Source of the DNA: Lachnoclostridium sp.
Lineage (GTDB): Bacteria > Bacillota > Clostridia > Lachnospirales > Lachnospiraceae
DNA: 46,400 bases
Assembly (NCBI GenBank): GCA_021770065.1
Contig: JAETRR010000037.1
Coordinates: forward strand, 1-46,400
Reading direction: 5' to 3'
The notes under the pieces were generated by a model. The model worked only from the letters and a program-made list of their open reading frames with translations, searched no databases and was not told where the DNA came from. The translations under genes and the position numbers were made by a program. Below, piece after piece: positions 35,674 through 45,300 of the stretch. Within the stretch, counting starts at the first letter, position 1, and each line of letters starts with the position of its first letter.

Positions 35674-36447
35674 ATGTTTAAAAATATACACCCTTTATTT
35701 GAGAAAAAACGGGTTTTAAAAAAGGAAATGCTGGAAAACCTTCGGGACTATCCAAGAAATCTGTTCCGGAGCGAGTTTCAGGACTATGGAAACGGAGTAC
35801 TCTGGGGATGCGGCCTGTCCGTTCATGCAGATGAAATCTGCATAGCCCCGGGGGTTATCTGCTTCGGCGGCATTCCTTATATCCTGGAAGAGACGCTCCG
35901 GATTGCCTGCGAAGCGAACGGACGGACATCCTATCTGAAGGTGCGGTTTCTGGATAAGGTGCTGAGCATGGAGCAGTATGAATATCTGTCGCAGATCTGC
36001 CTGGATGAAAAGGCTCCCAGGGAGGATATGGAGATTGAGCTTGCGCGCTTTAAACTACAGCCGGGAGCGCGGCTTCGGGACACGTATACTGATTTTTACG
36101 ACTATCACACGGAATTTGACACCCTGGATCGGACAAATGCGCTCTATGCTGCCCCGGGGAAGCACAGCATATGGCCGCAGATTCTCAAATGCTTCGGAGA
36201 TTCCTTAATGAAGTATGCCATACAAAACCCCTGGGACTATGCGTTCTGTTTAAACTGTATGCAGCTTAAGGATGCAATGCCCTATGATGGGATAAAAGCC
36301 TATCTGAATGTGCGGCTGAAACAAGACAGGGAGTACACAAATGCCGATATTTACGAGGCGCTGAAACAGATACTTATGGAGGCCGGCGGCCAGGGAGCCG
36401 GAGGCAGAGCGGCAGAGAACCGGGAAAGAAAGCTGCTGCTTTTGTAA
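35674..36447 (+). CDS. Unknown protein, candidate baseplate wedge component C
   Basis: This 257-residue cytoplasmic protein contains an N-terminal beta segment, EICIAPGVICFGGIPYILEE (about 53-72). Its APG-x-x-x-x-GG-x-P pattern is reminiscent of phage baseplate wedge and fibre-anchor proteins that describe what a tail carries. A helical middle, a W-rich stretch (HSIWPQILKCF, NPWDYAF) and a disordered Gly/Arg tail follow. It lies in the block between ATPase and spikes. The similarity is by eye and weak, so baseplate is a hypothesis. Confidence 0.4.
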   Translation: MFKNIHPLFEKKRVLKKEMLENLRDYPRNLFRSEFQDYGNGVLWGCGLSVHADEICIAPGVICFGGIPYILEETLRIACEANGRTSYLKVRFLDKVLSMEQYEYLSQICLDEKAPREDMEIELARFKLQPGARLRDTYTDFYDYHTEFDTLDRTNALYAAPGKHSIWPQILKCFGDSLMKYAIQNPWDYAFCLNCMQLKDAMPYDGIKAYLNVRLKQDREYTNADIYEALKQILMEAGGQGAGGRAAENRERKLLLL

Positions 36448-36477
36448 AGGGAAAACAGCCGGAAGGAGGGAACATTC

Positions 36478-37098
36478 ATGGAAATGGATCTGGAAATTGC
36501 GCGGCTTCAGAGGGAACAGTGGGAGCTTGCCGAGCAGGAAGAACGACAGAAAGAACTGGATCTGTATGATCCGAAAAAACGAATTACCTACACAGTGGAT
36601 GAGCTGGCGGAAGGAATCCGTAAGGGAAAGCAGTATGTCTATACGCTGAAAATGGAGTTTGAACCGCGGGTATTTCTCCAGGGAAGGCTTAAGATGCCCT
36701 TTATCCTGGATTTCTTTGAGGTAATTGAGGAAAAGCAGGATTATCTTCTTCTGGTCAGTGATAAAAGGAATGTCAGCATCTCCGTAAGCTGCATACCCGG
36801 GGAAAAGGTCGAAAAGTCCCTAAAGGATTGGGCCGTACAGAGCTGCGAGATGCTCCGGGGCATGAAGCTGTCCGCAAAGCTTGACCAGGTAAAGGCCCTG
36901 GAGCTGATAGAGTATTTTACCTATGAGCTGCCTACGGCGGAAGGAAGGGTCTACAATACTGTGTTCCGGTTTGTGAAAGAGGGCTGTATTTTTGCAGGCG
37001 CGATGAACTGCGCAGCGGAAGAGAAAAAGGGTATGGGGCTTTTATTGGAGGCTATGATTCATGTGACTGATGAATTAAACGGACAGGAAGGGGAGTAG
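36478..37098 (+). CDS. Possible DcrB/EagR-like spike or effector chaperone
   Basis: This 206-residue protein has a charged helix at the start (LEIARLQREQWELAEQEERQKELDL) and then a compact alpha/beta domain (about 50-200). Its pattern, a strand pair FILDFFEVIEEKQDYLLLVSD, a helix, and GRVYNTVFRFVKEGCIFAGAMNC, recalls the DcrB/PsbP-like fold. T6SS EagR chaperones have that fold and hold the membrane helices of Rhs effectors. A VgrG-Rhs fusion with a hydrophobic segment is encoded nearby, which fits. I have no sequence proof; a general unknown is the alternative. The AAGGAGGG site supports ATG 36478. Confidence 0.35.
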   Translation: MEMDLEIARLQREQWELAEQEERQKELDLYDPKKRITYTVDELAEGIRKGKQYVYTLKMEFEPRVFLQGRLKMPFILDFFEVIEEKQDYLLLVSDKRNVSISVSCIPGEKVEKSLKDWAVQSCEMLRGMKLSAKLDQVKALELIEYFTYELPTAEGRVYNTVFRFVKEGCIFAGAMNCAAEEKKGMGLLLEAMIHVTDELNGQEGE

Positions 37099-37102
37099 GG
37101 TT

Positions 37103-38476
37103 ATGGATGCCGTTACCTGTGGAAATCTTATATTAATGTTAAAAGATACGGCTCTTAAGGTAATCAGCCTGGCCATAGAAGAAGGCCCGAATCGTCACGG
37201 CCAGATGGCGCTTACGGCTGTGTCCGAAGAGCAGATGAAGGACTTTCTGATTTATGAAGGTGGAGAATATGCTGCATTATATGCGGTTCAGGATGGGGAG
37301 CAGCAGCCGATCTTTTATGGAATCACCACCTGGATGAAGGCCTTTGCAGACGGGGGCACCTGCCTGATTCAGATAAAGGCCATAACGGAAAGCTGCCGAA
37401 TGGATCTGGAACCTTACAACCGTTCCTTCCAGGATATAGCCATGACTTTTCCGCAGCTTATCAGAAAGGCGGCGGACGGATATCCGGGCAGCCAGATACA
37501 GTTTTCTATCGGGGAGCATCCTATGGGACGCATTGCGGTGCAGTACCAGGAAACAGACTGGGCGTTTATTAAGCGGCTTTTGTCTCTGTGCCGGGAGCAG
37601 GTATATGCGGACAGCACTTCCAGGGGAATCTGTTTGTATGCCGGCCTGCCGGAGCGTCCGGAGCAGGCAGACTGGGACAGATGTCCTTATGTGATGACGC
37701 GCAGTATGGCGCCGGAGGATCAAATCTCCTTCCTGGTAGAGACTTATGAGATACTTCCTCTCTGCTCCAGGATTAGATTTCACGGCAGGGAACTTTATAT
37801 CGGCAGCGTTTCAAGAAGCCTTGAGGGAGGGCTTTTGGTCAGTCGGTATGGCTTATATACCCGAAAAGGGCTTGAGAGCCGGAGTTTTCATAACCCATTG
37901 CTCAGCGGAGTGTCCATTCATGGAAGTGTAACCTCTGTCCGAAGAAATCAGCTTCGTGTACAGATGGAGACAGATGCCCTGGCAGGCTGTGCCGATCAGC
38001 ATTACTTTCCTTTTTCTACGGTGGCGGCCTCCCCGGATGGAAGCGGCTGGTACTGTATGCCGAAGGCAGGAGATCCGGTCCGCATCTTTTTCCCGGCTGC
38101 GGACGAGACAGAAGGGTATGCCATTGCAAATGTACAGGGAGAGTCCGCGCCTGCCGCAGACAGTCCTATGGGAAATCCCGATCTGAAAGATATCACAATG
38201 CCGGATGGGAAAAATCTGAAATTTATTCAGGGAGGAATCCAGCTTGGAGTAGGGAAAGACAAAGGTACGGTAACGCTGACCAACGATGGCAATGCAGTGA
38301 TTATGACAGAGGAAGATATTGCAATCAATGCGGCGGAGCGGATTTATTTTACCTGCGAAGGGATTATGAATGTGTCTGCCGGAACAAAGATTGAGATGAT
38401 CTGCGACGGAGGCAGCAGTATCAGCATCACGGAAGATACCGTGGAGATTAAAGCATGTGTAATAGAAAGCAACTAA
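37103..38476 (+). CDS. VgrG/GpD-like spike protein 1
   Basis: This 457-residue protein follows the VgrG plan. A gp27/GpD-like N-terminal part (about 1-260) includes QETDWAFIKRLLSLCREQ, the family hallmark. An OB-fold follows with DGSGWYCMPKAGDPVRIFFP (about 312-332). A C-terminal beta-helix of repeated short strands (VTLTNDGNAVIMTEEDIAINA onward, about 390-457) forms the needle. VgrG trimers crown the tube and pierce the target. It is the first of three such genes, the second 12 bp later. There is no extra effector domain, so it would need a separate tip such as the DUF4280 protein. Confidence 0.82.
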   Translation: MDAVTCGNLILMLKDTALKVISLAIEEGPNRHGQMALTAVSEEQMKDFLIYEGGEYAALYAVQDGEQQPIFYGITTWMKAFADGGTCLIQIKAITESCRMDLEPYNRSFQDIAMTFPQLIRKAADGYPGSQIQFSIGEHPMGRIAVQYQETDWAFIKRLLSLCREQVYADSTSRGICLYAGLPERPEQADWDRCPYVMTRSMAPEDQISFLVETYEILPLCSRIRFHGRELYIGSVSRSLEGGLLVSRYGLYTRKGLESRSFHNPLLSGVSIHGSVTSVRRNQLRVQMETDALAGCADQHYFPFSTVAASPDGSGWYCMPKAGDPVRIFFPAADETEGYAIANVQGESAPAADSPMGNPDLKDITMPDGKNLKFIQGGIQLGVGKDKGTVTLTNDGNAVIMTEEDIAINAAERIYFTCEGIMNVSAGTKIEMICDGGSSISITEDTVEIKACVIESN

Positions 38477-38488
38477 CGGAGGTGCTTT

Positions 38489-39898
38489 ATGGCGTACAGT
38501 TTACATGATGTAAAAGTAAAGGGAATCCAGGCGGCAAAGATTCTGGACTGCCAGGTGGAAGCACGGTATGGAGAACACAGCTGTCTGACCATCCTGGCTT
38601 ATGCAAAAGAGCCGGAAGAGCTTTTGTACGGGATACCATCCTTTCAGCCGGTGGAAGTGGAGCTAAAGAATGGTACGGAAAGCGTGCTGCTTTTTTCCGG
38701 TGTGATATCAGATGTACAGATACAGGCCGGTACCGCGGCAAAGGTAGTGCGGATAGAAGGAAAAAGCTATAGCTGGCTTATGGATCTTACAAAGCGCTCC
38801 CGCTCTTTTCAGGATAAGGAAATGAGTTACCAGGCATTGGCGCAGGCAGTACTGAAGGATTATCCGGGCAGTTCCCTTTTCTATGCAGGGCCGGAGCAGT
38901 CCGTCGGAAGCCTGGTGATCCAGTATGAAGAGACAGACTGGGAGTTCCTGCAGAGGGTTCTGTCGCTGGCAGGAATTGCGGCCACGCCGGAAAGCAGGAG
39001 AGCCGGTTTCTGTCTGTATGCAGGGATTCCGCCGATGCCGGCATCCGGACTTTCCGGCGTAGTACAGAATATAGACAAAGATATGGCCTCTTATTACTAT
39101 CTCAAAGCAAACGGACGGCCCGTGCCGGCGGCAGCGTTTACCAGATACCAGGTGACGTCAGGGCAGCCCCTTGGAATACTGGAACGCGTCAATGCAGGAG
39201 GGCAGCTTCTGACTGTATATGCCTGCCGCTATACTTTCTATGATCAGGAGCTGTGCTGTACCTTCGGTCTTCAGAGAGCGGAGGGGCTTGCAAAAGCTGC
39301 CGTATATCCTATGCATCTTATTGGAACGGCTCTTTTGGGAGAGATACAAAAAACATCCGGAAGCAAGGTACAGGTGGCGATGGAGATAGATAAGACATCA
39401 GGGAATCCGGCTCTTTACTGGTTCCCTTATTCCACCATATCGGCTTCTACAGACGGAAGCGGCTGGTACTGTATGCCGGAAATCGGGGACAGTGTGCGCG
39501 TGTATTTCCCTTCTAAATATGAGAGAGAAGCGGTTGCCTTAAGCGCGGTGAGCAGCTATGCGGCTCCGGCCGGCGGCGGAGAGGACCGGATGCAGGACCC
39601 GAACAGCAGATATCTTAAGACAAAGACCGGCCAGGAACTGGCCCTTGCTCCGGGACATATGCGGCTGTCCTGCGGAAAAGGGAAATCGGCCGTGACCATA
39701 CACAACAGCGGAAAGATCAGCATTCAGGCAGTTAGCGCAGTAGAGGCCGAGGCGGAAGAAGAGCTTACGGTTCACGCGGAGGAGGAATTGCTTCTGCATG
39801 CAAAGGAAGGCATTATTCTCCAGAGTTTAAGCGGCGGAGCGGCAAAGCTGGAAGGCAATAAGGCCGCATTCCAGGGAACGGAAGTAAAGCTGGAGTAA
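38489..39898 (+). CDS. VgrG/GpD-like spike protein 2
   Basis: This 469-residue paralogue of the preceding spike protein has YEETDWEFLQRVLSLAG (about 148-164) and DGSGWYCMPEIGDSVRVYFP (about 323-342). Its C-terminal beta-helix is shorter and rich in Ala/Glu (SAVEAEAEEELTVHAEEELLLHAKEG). Strong GGAGG precedes ATG 38489. Two adjacent spikes suggest alternative or heterotrimeric needles, each loading different cargo. The next three genes could be its cargo, adaptor and tip. Confidence 0.82.
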   Translation: MAYSLHDVKVKGIQAAKILDCQVEARYGEHSCLTILAYAKEPEELLYGIPSFQPVEVELKNGTESVLLFSGVISDVQIQAGTAAKVVRIEGKSYSWLMDLTKRSRSFQDKEMSYQALAQAVLKDYPGSSLFYAGPEQSVGSLVIQYEETDWEFLQRVLSLAGIAATPESRRAGFCLYAGIPPMPASGLSGVVQNIDKDMASYYYLKANGRPVPAAAFTRYQVTSGQPLGILERVNAGGQLLTVYACRYTFYDQELCCTFGLQRAEGLAKAAVYPMHLIGTALLGEIQKTSGSKVQVAMEIDKTSGNPALYWFPYSTISASTDGSGWYCMPEIGDSVRVYFPSKYEREAVALSAVSSYAAPAGGGEDRMQDPNSRYLKTKTGQELALAPGHMRLSCGKGKSAVTIHNSGKISIQAVSAVEAEAEEELTVHAEEELLLHAKEGIILQSLSGGAAKLEGNKAAFQGTEVKLE

Positions 39899-39913
39899 TG
39901 AGGGAGGAAAAGC

Positions 39914-40915
39914 ATGGAACGGGAATACGCCTTAGAACAATTTCAGGAAGCCGTAAAGGGAAGGCTTGAAGAATACAGAGACCGGATAGGAGAGCATCTG
40001 TTAAAGTATGGGGCCTATCTGGAAGAACTGGTTAAAACAGCGATGAACCGACTGGGAGAAGAGATGCGGAAGGAAAAGAAGGAATATGTATGCTACCTGT
40101 ATCTTTCTTTCCTAAAAACCGATTTAATAGAGCGCCGGTATCGCTTGTACCTTCATGGTCTGGACATCCGGTGGTATCTGGACGAGGAGCCGGCAGAGGT
40201 ATATGTGGACACGGAAGATCTCCTGGAACCTCTTGATCAGCTCTGGGAGGAGCTGATCGAGGAGAGCCGGAACTATGGAGGGGCAGTCAACAAGTATGAT
40301 ATTCAAGGACTGATTTTTGACGAACTGAGGGTGATAGACGGCACCATCAGCCAGATTCTCCGTTGGCGTCTTCGCGACTGGGAGGAGAAGATGATCTTTG
40401 ATGAAGTTGTGCGGACTCCTTACTGGATGCTTAAATGGGGAGAATACCGGGATCAGACGGAGATTCTGGTAAAAGCGGACCGAACAGCGAAGGAAGCTTC
40501 CGCCTGGAAAAAAGAGCTGAAAAAGGCGCTGCACAAACCGGAAACGCTGATATTCGGTTACTGGTATCAGGGCACATATAAAGAAAGCTGTGCGGCAAAG
40601 CTTGATATGCGGTTTACCGTGTTCGAGGAGTGCCGTCTTAAAAATATGACCTTCCAAAGCTGCAATCTGGAAGGCAGCCGTTTTCCAAAGAGCAGCCTGG
40701 AAAACTTGAGCTTTGAAAACTGCAATCTGAAAGGGGCGGATTTTACCGGCTGTACTTTAAAGGACATATCCTTTGCAGGCGCGGATCTGGAAGAAGCCAT
40801 ATTTCCAAGGGATATCATTCCGTTTCTGGGGCTTGAGCCGGAGCAGTTTCAGGTTATACGGCTGAAAGCCCCCAAATCGGAGCCTTCGAATGGCAGGAAG
40901 GAGGAAAAGGCATGA
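39914..40915 (+). CDS. Pentapeptide-repeat protein, candidate adaptor
   Basis: This 333-residue protein has a helical N-terminal domain (about 1-220) of unknown family and a C-terminal right-handed beta-helix made of pentapeptide repeats (about 230-305; for example NLEGSRF, NLKGADF, CTLKDISF, GADLEEAIF). Pentapeptide-repeat proteins occur as adaptors or effectors in T6SS spike operons. It lies between spike 2 and the tip protein, and its stop overlaps the next start (ATGA). It may load an effector on a spike; no catalytic motif is visible. Confidence 0.7.
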   Translation: MEREYALEQFQEAVKGRLEEYRDRIGEHLLKYGAYLEELVKTAMNRLGEEMRKEKKEYVCYLYLSFLKTDLIERRYRLYLHGLDIRWYLDEEPAEVYVDTEDLLEPLDQLWEELIEESRNYGGAVNKYDIQGLIFDELRVIDGTISQILRWRLRDWEEKMIFDEVVRTPYWMLKWGEYRDQTEILVKADRTAKEASAWKKELKKALHKPETLIFGYWYQGTYKESCAAKLDMRFTVFEECRLKNMTFQSCNLEGSRFPKSSLENLSFENCNLKGADFTGCTLKDISFAGADLEEAIFPRDIIPFLGLEPEQFQVIRLKAPKSEPSNGRKEEKA

Positions 40916-41433
40916 GATATTTTTTTATTACCCAGGATGTAGATCTGCCGGGAACGATTCAATACCGGGATTTTGATATCACAGGAGGAAGGCAGCTCTT
41001 CTTAAAATCCGACAGCGGCCGCCTCCATGATGCTACGCCTCTATATCTTACGGGAACCGGAAAAGAAGCAAGGCCGGATTTTTTACAACGCCCTGTGCTG
41101 ATGTTTTCTCAGCGGCTTAAGGAGATTCTCTATGCCTATGAACCGGAGTTGATTTTCAAAGAGGTTGTATTGATCCATAAAGAGAGTTCCTTACAGTATT
41201 ACTATGTTCATACCTTGATGGAGCCTTTGGACGTACTCAGCGATAAGACGGAATATTACCCAAACCGGACAGTAAAGAAGCTGGTGCTGGATCAGAAAAA
41301 GATAGGGAGACACCATTTGTTTCTGCCGGAAGGGAGCCAGAGAAAAGATCCGGTGGTAAGCCTGGCTCTTGCGGAAAGTCTTCTGAGACGCAGGGTGACG
41401 GGGATATGTTTTGAGGAGGTGGAGACGGAATGA
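40912..41433 (+). CDS. DUF1629/Imm43-like protein
   Basis: This 173-residue protein resembles the DUF1629 (Imm43-type) family by its layout: RPVLMFSQRLKEILYAYEPELIFKEVVL, then a YYYVH strand, DVLSDKTEYY, and LVLDQKKIGRHHLFLPEGS. The family includes predicted immunity proteins of polymorphic toxins and also adaptors in spike operons. It is encoded between the pentapeptide-repeat and PAAR-like genes, upstream of the VgrG-Rhs gene. Immunity genes usually follow the toxin, so an adaptor role fits at least as well. The family match is from memory. Confidence 0.5.
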   Translation: MRYFFITQDVDLPGTIQYRDFDITGGRQLFLKSDSGRLHDATPLYLTGTGKEARPDFLQRPVLMFSQRLKEILYAYEPELIFKEVVLIHKESSLQYYYVHTLMEPLDVLSDKTEYYPNRTVKKLVLDQKKIGRHHLFLPEGSQRKDPVVSLALAESLLRRRVTGICFEEVETE

Positions 41434-42269
41434 TGGAAGAGCGTTTGGCAGATCTGGAAGGCGTGCAGAGCGAGGCGTATCAGGCTTTGCAGCAGGATGC
41501 GCTGGCTTATGAGACAGCTAATGAGAAGCTGGCGGCAGCAGAGGAAGCATTTCAAAAAGCAAACATGGACCTGTGTAACGACTATGACTGTAGGAGTATG
41601 AAGGAAAAGAACGGGGCGTTGATAGAAGCCCAGAAAGCTCTGGAAGAAGCAAAGGAAGAGGTCAAAAATGTGGAAGAGGCTTTGGAAGAATCCGCGGAAA
41701 AAGCCCAGGAGGCAACCGACGCTGTGAAAAAGAAAAAAATGGAGCTTCGCCGGTTCGCCCTGGCGGACACTTCCTATGTAGTCCACCAGGCCCGGATTGA
41801 GTGCAGCTTCGGAATACGCGACAGCCTTCTGGTTCTGGAGGAGGGCCACGGCGTAAAGACACGGCAGTATGCACAGATGACAGAAGGAGACTGCGTTTTT
41901 GATAAGAATATCATCAACTTTGGCGGTTGTAAAAGCAAAGAAAACCCAAGCACCCAGGAGGCGGCGCGCCAGGCAGTGGAGGCGGCACAGGCTGCAATTG
42001 AAAAGAAAAGATCAGAAATGAATTGGTTTGAAAAGGGTGTTGACTGGGTTGCAAATATATTTGTGAAAGATCAGGAGATTGCGCCCACAGACGATGTGGT
42101 AGAGCAGTGTGTGGGAGAATGTCTTGCGGAGTTTCCGCCCGATGCGGTATGGAACTTTGCGGATGATAAGGTAACAATCAACGGGGAAAAGGTACTTCTG
42201 CGCAGATGCTATATGATGTGCAATCACGGAGGGCGCATCCTGATTCTGCTGTGCGGACAACCGGAATAA
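41430..42269 (+). CDS. PAAR-like (DUF4280) tip protein with N-terminal coiled coil
   Basis: This 279-residue protein has a long helical coiled coil (about 1-108, Glu/Ala/Lys-rich) and then a DUF4280 domain (about 110-279). The DUF4280 hallmarks are ARIECSFG, DKNIINFGGCKSKENP, FPPDAVWNFADDKVTI and the end CYMMCNHGGRILILLCGQ, with paired Cys likely for metal or disulfide. DUF4280 is a PAAR-like cone that caps VgrG needles. The coiled coil could serve as a cargo-loading arm. Two start codons are adjacent (41430 and 41433) behind GGAGG. The next gene is a spike, so this is its likely tip. Confidence 0.82.
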   Translation: MMEERLADLEGVQSEAYQALQQDALAYETANEKLAAAEEAFQKANMDLCNDYDCRSMKEKNGALIEAQKALEEAKEEVKNVEEALEESAEKAQEATDAVKKKKMELRRFALADTSYVVHQARIECSFGIRDSLLVLEEGHGVKTRQYAQMTEGDCVFDKNIINFGGCKSKENPSTQEAARQAVEAAQAAIEKKRSEMNWFEKGVDWVANIFVKDQEIAPTDDVVEQCVGECLAEFPPDAVWNFADDKVTINGEKVLLRRCYMMCNHGGRILILLCGQPE

Positions 42270-42324
42270 AGAACGAATAATACGGATTATTACGGAACTG
42301 AACTGGAATAAAGGGAGGAAAGCT

Positions 42325-45300
42325 ATGGAGATTACATATCAGGGACTTCGGATAAGCCTTCCCATTGAGGGATTGATCCAGGTGGAGGATTTTACACTGA
42401 ATGCCGCCTTTAACTGCCATGCATCCGTAAGCATGCTGATTCTGGCAGAGGAGGAAAGCCTGGAAGCTTCCATACACGGACTGGCGGACGGCGCTGCCAT
42501 TGAGATCTGCGAAGAGGAAACGCTTTTTGTAGGAAAGATTACAAAGGCGGAACTGGTACGCAGACAGGGACTGTGCCTGCTTGCGGTGACGGCGGTTTCC
42601 TATACGATGGACTGGGAGCTTGCTCCCGTAAGCCAGAGCTTTTTAAACCTGGACGCCACCTATGGGCAGGTTATGGATAAGGTGCTTGAGAACCAGCCGG
42701 GGGCGGAGATTATGGACTGCGTTACCCAGGGGGCGGTGATTCCGGACTTTCTGCTTCAGTACGAGGAAAGCGACTGGGACTTTCTTAAACGTCTGGCCAG
42801 CCATTTCCATACATTTTTAGTTCCGGACTGCAGGGCTGGACACGGAAGGGCCTACTTTGGAATCCCTGCCTATACGGAGGAAACGGTTCTGGAGGCAGGG
42901 CAGTACCAGGAGATCAAGCACATGGATCAGTACTATCATGCCGGGCAGAAGGCAGGGCTTCTTCCCCAGGAGCATATCTCCTGGGAGATACGGACGGGAC
43001 GAACCTTAAGCCTTGCGCAGCGTGTGCGGTTCCACGGCATACGGACACTGGTTACGGCGATCTCTTGGTATACGGAGAACGGCGCTCTGGTTCGCAGCTA
43101 TGAGCTGGGCCGGGAAAAGGGAACCATAAGTCCGGTGCTGAAAAATCCGAATATTTACGGAATGAGTATTCCGGCCACGGTAAAGGAGCGTTCCGGGAAC
43201 TGCGTCCGCGTGCATTTCCATATTGATCCGGAATATGATACGTCACCCAATGTAAAGTACTTTACCTATGCCATTGAAAGCAGCTTTATCTACTGTATGC
43301 CGGAGGTGGGAAGCCAGGTGCATATTTATTTTCCGGGGGATGATGAAAAGGATGCCGTGGCGGTACACGCTATCCGGACGGAATCGGCAGGGGGAGCTTC
43401 CGGCACATCCGGTTCAGGAAGTTCTTCCGGGAAAAGCTATGCCCAGAATCCGGATAACAAGTCCTTTTCCAATGTGAACGGAGCGGAGCTTTTGATGACG
43501 CCGTCCGGAGCAAGCGTATCGGCGGATTCCGATCAGAATACCTGTGTCCAGCTTGATACAAATGGAAATGCCAAGATTACGGGAAAGAATGTCATAATAT
43601 GCGCGGATAAAAACCTGTCCCTGGGAGAGCCGTCCAGTGAGGACGGGGAAGCAGTAAGCTGTGTATACCTGGAGGCGGAGACGATCAACCTCCAGATAGG
43701 GGAAGAGGACAGTAACGCAAAGATCGAGCTTACGGAAGAAGCGAAGATTATAGCGGCCTTTATCAAAATGGATGCTTCGGACACGACACCAGCGGAGCGT
43801 CCAGCGGAAGAGCTTAAGAAGGAGCTAACCGCCAATGATGCAGAAACAAGGGGAATGATCAATGGAGGAGTTTCCAGTCAGTTAGTAAATAAATATGAGG
43901 AAGGGAAGCAGAAGGTACTGGGAGGACTCTCCAGAATCCTCAAAGTAACGGTTACGATTGGTCTGTTTGTCGGAATTACGGTATTAACCGCAGGATGGGG
44001 GGCGGCATTCAGCGGACCTATGCTGGCTTCTTACGGTCTGGGTTTGGGCATGACCGCATCAGGCATAGCGGAGGTACAGGAAGGTACGCAGGACATTGAA
44101 AAGAGCCAGTCCGGGGATCTCAGCGAATCCCATAACTTCATCCGGGATGACTGGATAGCTCCGATTGTCGGGGAAGAAAATAAATATATAGTTTATGAAT
44201 TTGCGAAAATAGCCAATGAAATCGCTTTTGGAATCGTATCGGGTAAAGCCCTTGGGGAAGCGTTTACATTGGCAGAGAAGGCTGGAAAGATAGGAAAATT
44301 TGTCTGCGGCAGCCAGGAATTAAAGAATCTGAAAACTGCCCTGCAGGTAGGTGGAAATGTAGGAAACGGACTGCTGAACCAGATAGCCACCACTGGGACT
44401 ATAAATCCGTGGGGCCTTGCCGTAGATATGGGAATCGGCGTAATCCAGGGGCAGCTTGGAAGCAGCATCACGGGCAGTATTACAAAAGGCCTGCATATTA
44501 ACTCAAAAGCGGCAAAGATTGCGCTCGGGACAGTGGTAGATACTTTTCTGGATGGAGTAGTCTGCGATCTGACGGGCCAGGAGTTTAACGTTTGGGAAAG
44601 TGCGGCCATGAATGTCTGGGCCAATGCGGCAGCCGTCACAACTGGCGATCCGGTGGATGCGTCTACAGGAAGCTATATTGTGCATACGACAGACTTTATC
44701 CTTGCCGGCATCCCAGAGGAATTGAAGATTGAGCGTACTTACCGGTCCGCATGCCGGGAGGTTTCCGTTATGGGGAAGGGCTGGCAGTTCCCCTATGCCA
44801 GCAGGCTTTACCGGGATACGGCAGTAAGCGGACGCGTCCACTTAAACACTATTACGGGCCACAGCGTATACTTTGAGCAGGAAGAAGGGCGTTGGGTAAA
44901 TAAAAGTAAGGGAACGGGCCGGTTTGCATTAGAAACCCTGGAAGAACAGGGAATCCATGTGCTGACGGACGTAATCAGCCATACCATCTGCGTATATGAC
45001 CGGGAAGGACGCCTTTCCTATATAGAGCATCCCAACCGCCAGCGTATTTCCTTTTCCTATACGGCGGAAGGCCTTTCGGAGATTAAGACTTCTCTTGGAA
45101 ATATGTTGAAGGTAGAGAGCCAGAACGGGCGGATACTTCAGGTTGTGGATGAAATCGGCCGAAGGACTCAGTACCGGTATGAAGGGGATCTTCTGACCGA
45201 TGTGGTACATATGGATGAGGGCATCACCCATTACGAATATGACGGTAATGGGTATATTACGGCAGTCACGGATCAGAATGGTGTCCGCTATCTGGAGAAC

